DNA of 64,000 nucleotides from Clostridiales bacterium. GTDB lineage: Bacteria; Bacillota; Clostridia; Christensenellales; Aristaeellaceae. The translations under genes were made by a program, and so were the position numbers. Under the pieces are notes generated by a model that had not been told where the DNA came from, did not search any database, and worked only from the letters and a program-made list of their open reading frames with translations. Shown here one piece after another: positions 60,574-64,000 of this stretch. The number at the start of each line of letters is the position of its first letter. The first letter of the stretch is position 1. The DNA lies in contig SVGW01000001.1 in the NCBI GenBank assembly GCA_015056125.1, positions 1-64,000 on the forward strand, in the 5' to 3' direction.

Positions 60574-60582
60574 TGATATAAT
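60574..60582 (+). promoter_or_regulatory. Extended -10 promoter of the class A PBP
   Basis: TATAAT at 60577-60582 preceded by TGA; the -35 region (TGTACT) is poor. Confidence 0.45.
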
Positions 60583-60615
60583 ATCAAGGTACAGCTTTTC
60601 CAAAGGAGGTGTGCT

Positions 60616-63516
60616 ATGAAGCGGCGGCGCTTTGAAAAGAAAGATGCATGGCAGGAAATGCCATTGAACGAATATGAGGGCCAGCAGGAGTATGCGGATG
60701 AAGCCGGCCAGGAAATGAGTGAAGAATTGCATCCCCAGCAGGCCTGGGAGTATCAAAGCCCTCAGGAAGGCTATGATATGCCGGTGGAGGGCTGGGCCTA
60801 TGAAGAGATGATGGAGGAGGAAAAGCCCCCTAAGCAGACGATTTTTAAGCCCCGGAGCCGGAAGCCTTCTTTTATTCTGGCGGTGCTGGTGAATTCCTTC
60901 AGAATGCTGGTGCTGTTGATTTTGCTCTTTGGGCTGGCGGGAGTCGGCGCGGTGGTGGGCGTGGCCAAGGCCTATATGGAAACGGCGCCCACCCTGGATT
61001 TGGCCGCTATTGACGATCAGGCGCAGACCTCTTTTATCTATGACGCCAACGGCAACCAGATCACCGAGTACCGGGGGATTGAAAACCGCATCATGGTATC
61101 CATCGATACCATGCCGCTGATGCTGCAGCATGCCTTTGTGGCGGTGGAGGATGCACGATTTTATACCCATAACGGGGTGGACGTGAAGCGTATTATCGGC
61201 GCCTTTATCACCAATTTTATTTCCGGCTCCCAGCAGGGCGGCTCCACCATCACCCAACAGCTGATTAAAAATACCCTTCTTTCCAGCGAGCAATCCTATA
61301 AACGAAAAATTCAGGAGGCCTATCTGGCCATGCAGCTGGAAACCCGCTATACAAAAAATGAAATTCTGGAATCCTATTTAAACACCATCTACCTGGGCGA
61401 GGATTACTATGGGGTGAAGGTGGCCGCTTACGGCTACTTTGGCAAAGAGAACCTGCATCAGCTGACGCTGCGGGAATGCGCCATGCTGGCGGGAATGACC
61501 ACCAATCCCTATTACTACAACCCCCGCCGGAATTACTATACCCGCCAGAGCGATACCACCGATTACCCCATGATCACCAACGACCGCACCGATTATGTGC
61601 TCAGGTGCATGTATGAAAATCAGTTTATTACCAAGGAGCAGTATCTGGCTGCGCTGAATCCCGGCTCTGCCAATGTGCTCTCCGTTTCTCCGGAATCCAC
61701 GGAGCTTTATCCCTATGCTCACTATGTGGAATATGCGGTGCGGGATGTGGTGCAGGCGCTTTTAAAGCTGAATCGCCTGGAAAATACCTCTGCCAACCGC
61801 AATAAAATGGAAAATGAGCTGCGCACCGGCGGCTATCATGTGTATCTGGCCCTGGATACTCAGATCCAGACCATCGTGGAAAATACCCTTCAAAACTATA
61901 AGGATTATCCCTCCCTGCGCGATCCGGGGGATTCTGTTTACCGCGCCCGGAATTCGGATGGCACCTATGATGAAATCATCCAGCCCCAGGCGGCGGCAGT
62001 GGTGCTGGATTACAGAACGGGGGAACTGAAAGCCATCGTGGGCGGGCGTACGGCCCCTACCAAGCGAAAAACCCTGAATCGCGCTGCGGATATGAATATG
62101 CCTGTGGGTTCCTCCATCAAGCCCATCGCCGTCTATGCTCCAGCCATTGAACTGGGCGCAGGGGCGGGCTCCATTCTCTATAATATGCCCCTGCCCATCA
62201 AGGGATGGACGGGCAGCGATGGCAAGGATTCCTGGCCTAAAAACTATGGCGGCTCCTCCTACCGGGGGCCTGAAACCATGCGCACCGCCATTGTAAGAAG
62301 CGATAATACGGCGGCGGCTTATGCCCTGATGAATTTTGTGGGCGTGGAGCGATCGGCGGATTATCTTTTGCGCTTGGGGGTATCGGAAGAGCATATCAAC
62401 CGCACGCCCTTTGGCCTGGCCCTTGGCTCCTCCGGCATTTCGCCCATTGAAATGGCCGTGGCCTTTGGCGTATTGGGCAATGGCGGCGTATATCAAAGCC
62501 CCATCACCTTCCTTGGCATCTTTAAAGAGGATGCTCAGGGCCAGATGATCAATATTTATGATGGCCATTCCAATCAGGAGCGTCGCCAGGTATTTGAGGC
62601 GTCCACCGCATGGCTCACCGTGGATATGCTCAAAGACGCCGTGTCCTCCGGCACCGGCACGGCAGCCAAAATTTCCGGTCAGACCGTGGCCGGCAAAACC
62701 GGCACAAACTCCGATCAGAAGGGTGTATTCTTTGCCGGGCTCACCGGCTGGTACTGCGCCAGCGTATGGATCGGCCATGATAATTATAAAGCGCTTTCCT
62801 CCAAAACCACCGGCGGCAATAGCGCGGCGAAGCTGTGGAAAGCCTTTATGCAGCCCATTCACCAGAATCTTTCCAACCGGGATATTATGGAAGGCAGCGC
62901 CTCGGATTACGGCTTGGTGAAGGTGACTACCTGCAATGTGTCCGGGCAATTGGCCACCGATGCCTGCCGTACCGACGCCATGGATTACGGCACCACCACC
63001 GATTACTGGCCCCGCTCCAGCGCCCCCGCCGTTTCCTGCCAAATGCACTATACCCTCACCGTGTGCACCTCTTCCGGGATGCTGGCTAGCGAATACTGTC
63101 CCTCCCGGGCCAATCAGGGCGTGGTGATGCTGCCCATCGGCCATCCCCTCTATGAATATACCAACTCTTCTTATGCCGCCATTCTTTCTGATTACCTGGG
63201 CGAATACGCCGCCCTTCGCCTCACTACGGACGGCAATGCCAATGCCGCTATGCTTCAGGGCTACACTTGCCCGGTGCATAGAAATGCAGGAAGCTATGAG
63301 CAGGCCATTGTGCAATCCCAGCTCTTGCCGGATGCCCAGCGCCTTCTTTCCCAGGCCCAGAATCAGCTGGCGGCCATGTCGCCCAGCTATTATGGCTACA
63401 ACGCTCTGCTCAACGCCATTAATGATTTGAGCAGCGTGATCTACAGCAATCCCACCAGCGCAGAGTTGGCAGCCGCTATGACCCGGCTCACCCAGGCCAT
63501 GGCTGCAGCTCAATAA
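60616..63516 (+). CDS. Class A penicillin-binding protein (PBP1A-like)
   Basis: This 966-residue bifunctional enzyme polymerises glycan strands and crosslinks them. A charged, Glu-rich cytosolic tail of about 85 residues precedes one membrane helix (88-118). The GT51 domain has VEDARFYTHNGVD with the catalytic glutamate and GGSTITQQLIKN; the transpeptidase has S499-x-x-K502 (GSSIKP), RSDN and K694-T-G-T. The C-terminal ~200 residues include a Cys-rich part (CNVSG, CRTDA, CQMHY, CTSSG, CPSRA, CPVHR) that may form disulphides or bind metal. AAAGGAGG precedes the ATG. Confidence 0.95.
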   Translation: MKRRRFEKKDAWQEMPLNEYEGQQEYADEAGQEMSEELHPQQAWEYQSPQEGYDMPVEGWAYEEMMEEEKPPKQTIFKPRSRKPSFILAVLVNSFRMLVLLILLFGLAGVGAVVGVAKAYMETAPTLDLAAIDDQAQTSFIYDANGNQITEYRGIENRIMVSIDTMPLMLQHAFVAVEDARFYTHNGVDVKRIIGAFITNFISGSQQGGSTITQQLIKNTLLSSEQSYKRKIQEAYLAMQLETRYTKNEILESYLNTIYLGEDYYGVKVAAYGYFGKENLHQLTLRECAMLAGMTTNPYYYNPRRNYYTRQSDTTDYPMITNDRTDYVLRCMYENQFITKEQYLAALNPGSANVLSVSPESTELYPYAHYVEYAVRDVVQALLKLNRLENTSANRNKMENELRTGGYHVYLALDTQIQTIVENTLQNYKDYPSLRDPGDSVYRARNSDGTYDEIIQPQAAAVVLDYRTGELKAIVGGRTAPTKRKTLNRAADMNMPVGSSIKPIAVYAPAIELGAGAGSILYNMPLPIKGWTGSDGKDSWPKNYGGSSYRGPETMRTAIVRSDNTAAAYALMNFVGVERSADYLLRLGVSEEHINRTPFGLALGSSGISPIEMAVAFGVLGNGGVYQSPITFLGIFKEDAQGQMINIYDGHSNQERRQVFEASTAWLTVDMLKDAVSSGTGTAAKISGQTVAGKTGTNSDQKGVFFAGLTGWYCASVWIGHDNYKALSSKTTGGNSAAKLWKAFMQPIHQNLSNRDIMEGSASDYGLVKVTTCNVSGQLATDACRTDAMDYGTTTDYWPRSSAPAVSCQMHYTLTVCTSSGMLASEYCPSRANQGVVMLPIGHPLYEYTNSSYAAILSDYLGEYAALRLTTDGNANAAMLQGYTCPVHRNAGSYEQAIVQSQLLPDAQRLLSQAQNQLAAMSPSYYGYNALLNAINDLSSVIYSNPTSAELAAAMTRLTQAMAAAQ

Positions 63517-63519
63517 GAA

Positions 63520-63578
63520 AATATCCTCTCCTAAAATTGACAGGATATGTCAATGTTGGAGAGGATATTGCTTTTTTT
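63520..63578 (+). terminator. Terminator of the PBP gene
   Basis: AATATCCTCTCC (63520-63531) pairs perfectly with GGAGAGGATATT (63558-63569); an inner ATTGACA/TGTCAAT stem extends it; TTTTTTT follows. Its end overlaps the -35 box of the next promoter. Confidence 0.85.
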
Positions 63579-63596
63579 CAAAAAACAAGGTAAAAT
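63568..63596 (+). promoter_or_regulatory. Promoter of the DegV gene
   Basis: TTGCTT at 63568-63573, 17-nt spacer, TAAAAT at 63591-63596. Confidence 0.6.
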
Positions 63597-63641
63597 AGAA
63601 AAAGGTTACAAAGTGAACGAAGAAAGCGAGGGGTTTTATTC

Positions 63642-64000
63642 GTGGAAATGAACTATGTGTTTATGACCGACAGTGACAGCGATTTGCTCTATTCTATCGC
63701 TGATGAAAAAAATATTCCCGTTGTAAAAATGCCCTATATTCTTGACGGCAAGGAATACCTGGATGATAACGGCCGCGCCGGAATCGAAAAGGATTTTTTC
63801 GATCGGATGCGCGCAGGCGCCACGCCCAGCACTTCCCTTTTGCCCACGGAAGTGTATCTGGAATACTTTGAGCCCATTCTTAAGGAAAAGGATCTTTTGT
63901 TTGTGGCCTTTTCCTCCCAGATGTCTGCCACCATCAATAATGTGATGGAAGCCAAGGAGCAGCTCTTGGAAAAGTATCCCGAGCGCAAGTTCATCGTAGT
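63642..64000 (+). CDS. DegV family protein (5' part only)
   Basis: The gene runs off the right edge. The visible 119 codons read FMTDSDSDLLYSIA, then a GATPSTSLLPTEVYLE segment and FVAFSSQMSATINN, the conserved N-terminal half of the DegV (EDD) fatty-acid-binding family, including the TS pair that binds the lipid carboxylate. In Bacillota such proteins (FakB) deliver fatty acids to the kinase FakA, but other DegV members have unknown roles. Start GTG 63642 is eight bases after GAGGGG; an ATG at 63648 is too far. Confidence 0.88.
   Translation, partial: MEMNYVFMTDSDSDLLYSIADEKNIPVVKMPYILDGKEYLDDNGRAGIEKDFFDRMRAGATPSTSLLPTEVYLEYFEPILKEKDLLFVAFSSQMSATINNVMEAKEQLLEKYPERKFIV

Noticed and set aside
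61762..63513. A 583-codon open frame opposite the PBP gene, and similar long frames opposite pflB, glnN and the wall-binding protein.
   Set aside because: All are shadows of well-supported genes and contain no recognisable domains.

Overview
The window comes from a spore-forming, low-to-mid GC Bacillota of the class Clostridia, probably an uncultured gut or rumen lineage. The evidence is the germination pair sleB-ypeB, a YlbJ-like sporulation membrane protein, a T-box leader on proS, a Prp-processed L27 precursor, RNase J, type III glutamine synthetase and pyruvate formate-lyase. Promoters are consistently sigma-A like (TTGACA / 17 nt / TATAAT) and most genes have strong Shine-Dalgarno sites. 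No rRNA, tRNA, CRISPR array, complete insertion sequence or prophage was seen.

Layout. 1-78 is probably the tail of an upstream gene. 349-3554 is a TAXI-type TRAP transporter (binding protein plus fused permease). 3705-5614 holds a PHP-type metallohydrolase and a metallophosphoesterase. 6006-8947 is pflB-pflA. 9134-14014 carries a BNR/sialidase-like protein, a small membrane protein with a zinc ribbon, an AGE-family epimerase and a D-aminoacylase-like amidohydrolase. 14640-17080 is a translationally coupled pair: a four-helix membrane domain fused to an N-acetylhexosamine-kinase-like domain, then a GlmU-like nucleotidyltransferase. 17081-19100 looks like a small decayed island (long perfect inverted repeat, orphan secreted protein, broken tyrosine integrase) beside gapA. 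20346-25433 is spore and cell-wall biology (ypeB, sleB, a 985-residue peptidoglycan-binding protein). 26450-31497 is a sugar or inositol type catabolic region with two AraC regulators, two Gfo/Idh/MocA oxidoreductases and a TIM-barrel isomerase. 31633-34257 holds pfkA and the rplU-prp-rpmA operon. 34334-39663 has a GNAT, an iron-sulfur flavoprotein, two tandem VanW proteins, an L,D-transpeptidase, a DUF554 protein and the YlbJ-like protein. 39765-41852 is glnN. 42801-46499 is proS (T-box) and RNase J. 46899-51077 is a six-gene housekeeping operon ending in rlmH. 51128-55651 encodes a giant secreted Cys/His repeat protein, followed by azlCD. 57047-60374 is a ROK repressor with its probable target, a GHL-type glycosidase-like protein. 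60616 onward is a class A PBP and the start of a DegV protein.

The most unusual items are: (i) a ~380-bp repeat with strong multi-hairpin structure, in three copies, each exactly between the 3' ends of two convergent genes and with compensatory base changes between copies; (ii) the membrane-domain/sugar-kinase fusion coupled to a nucleotidyltransferase; (iii) the 1507-residue Cys/His protein built from four ~164-residue and five 38-residue tandem repeats; (iv) a shared TCAGTAAA motif downstream of the -10 boxes of the ROK gene and its neighbour; (v) switch-like leaders before pflB and glnN. All functions are inferred from sequence motifs read by eye; no database search was run.
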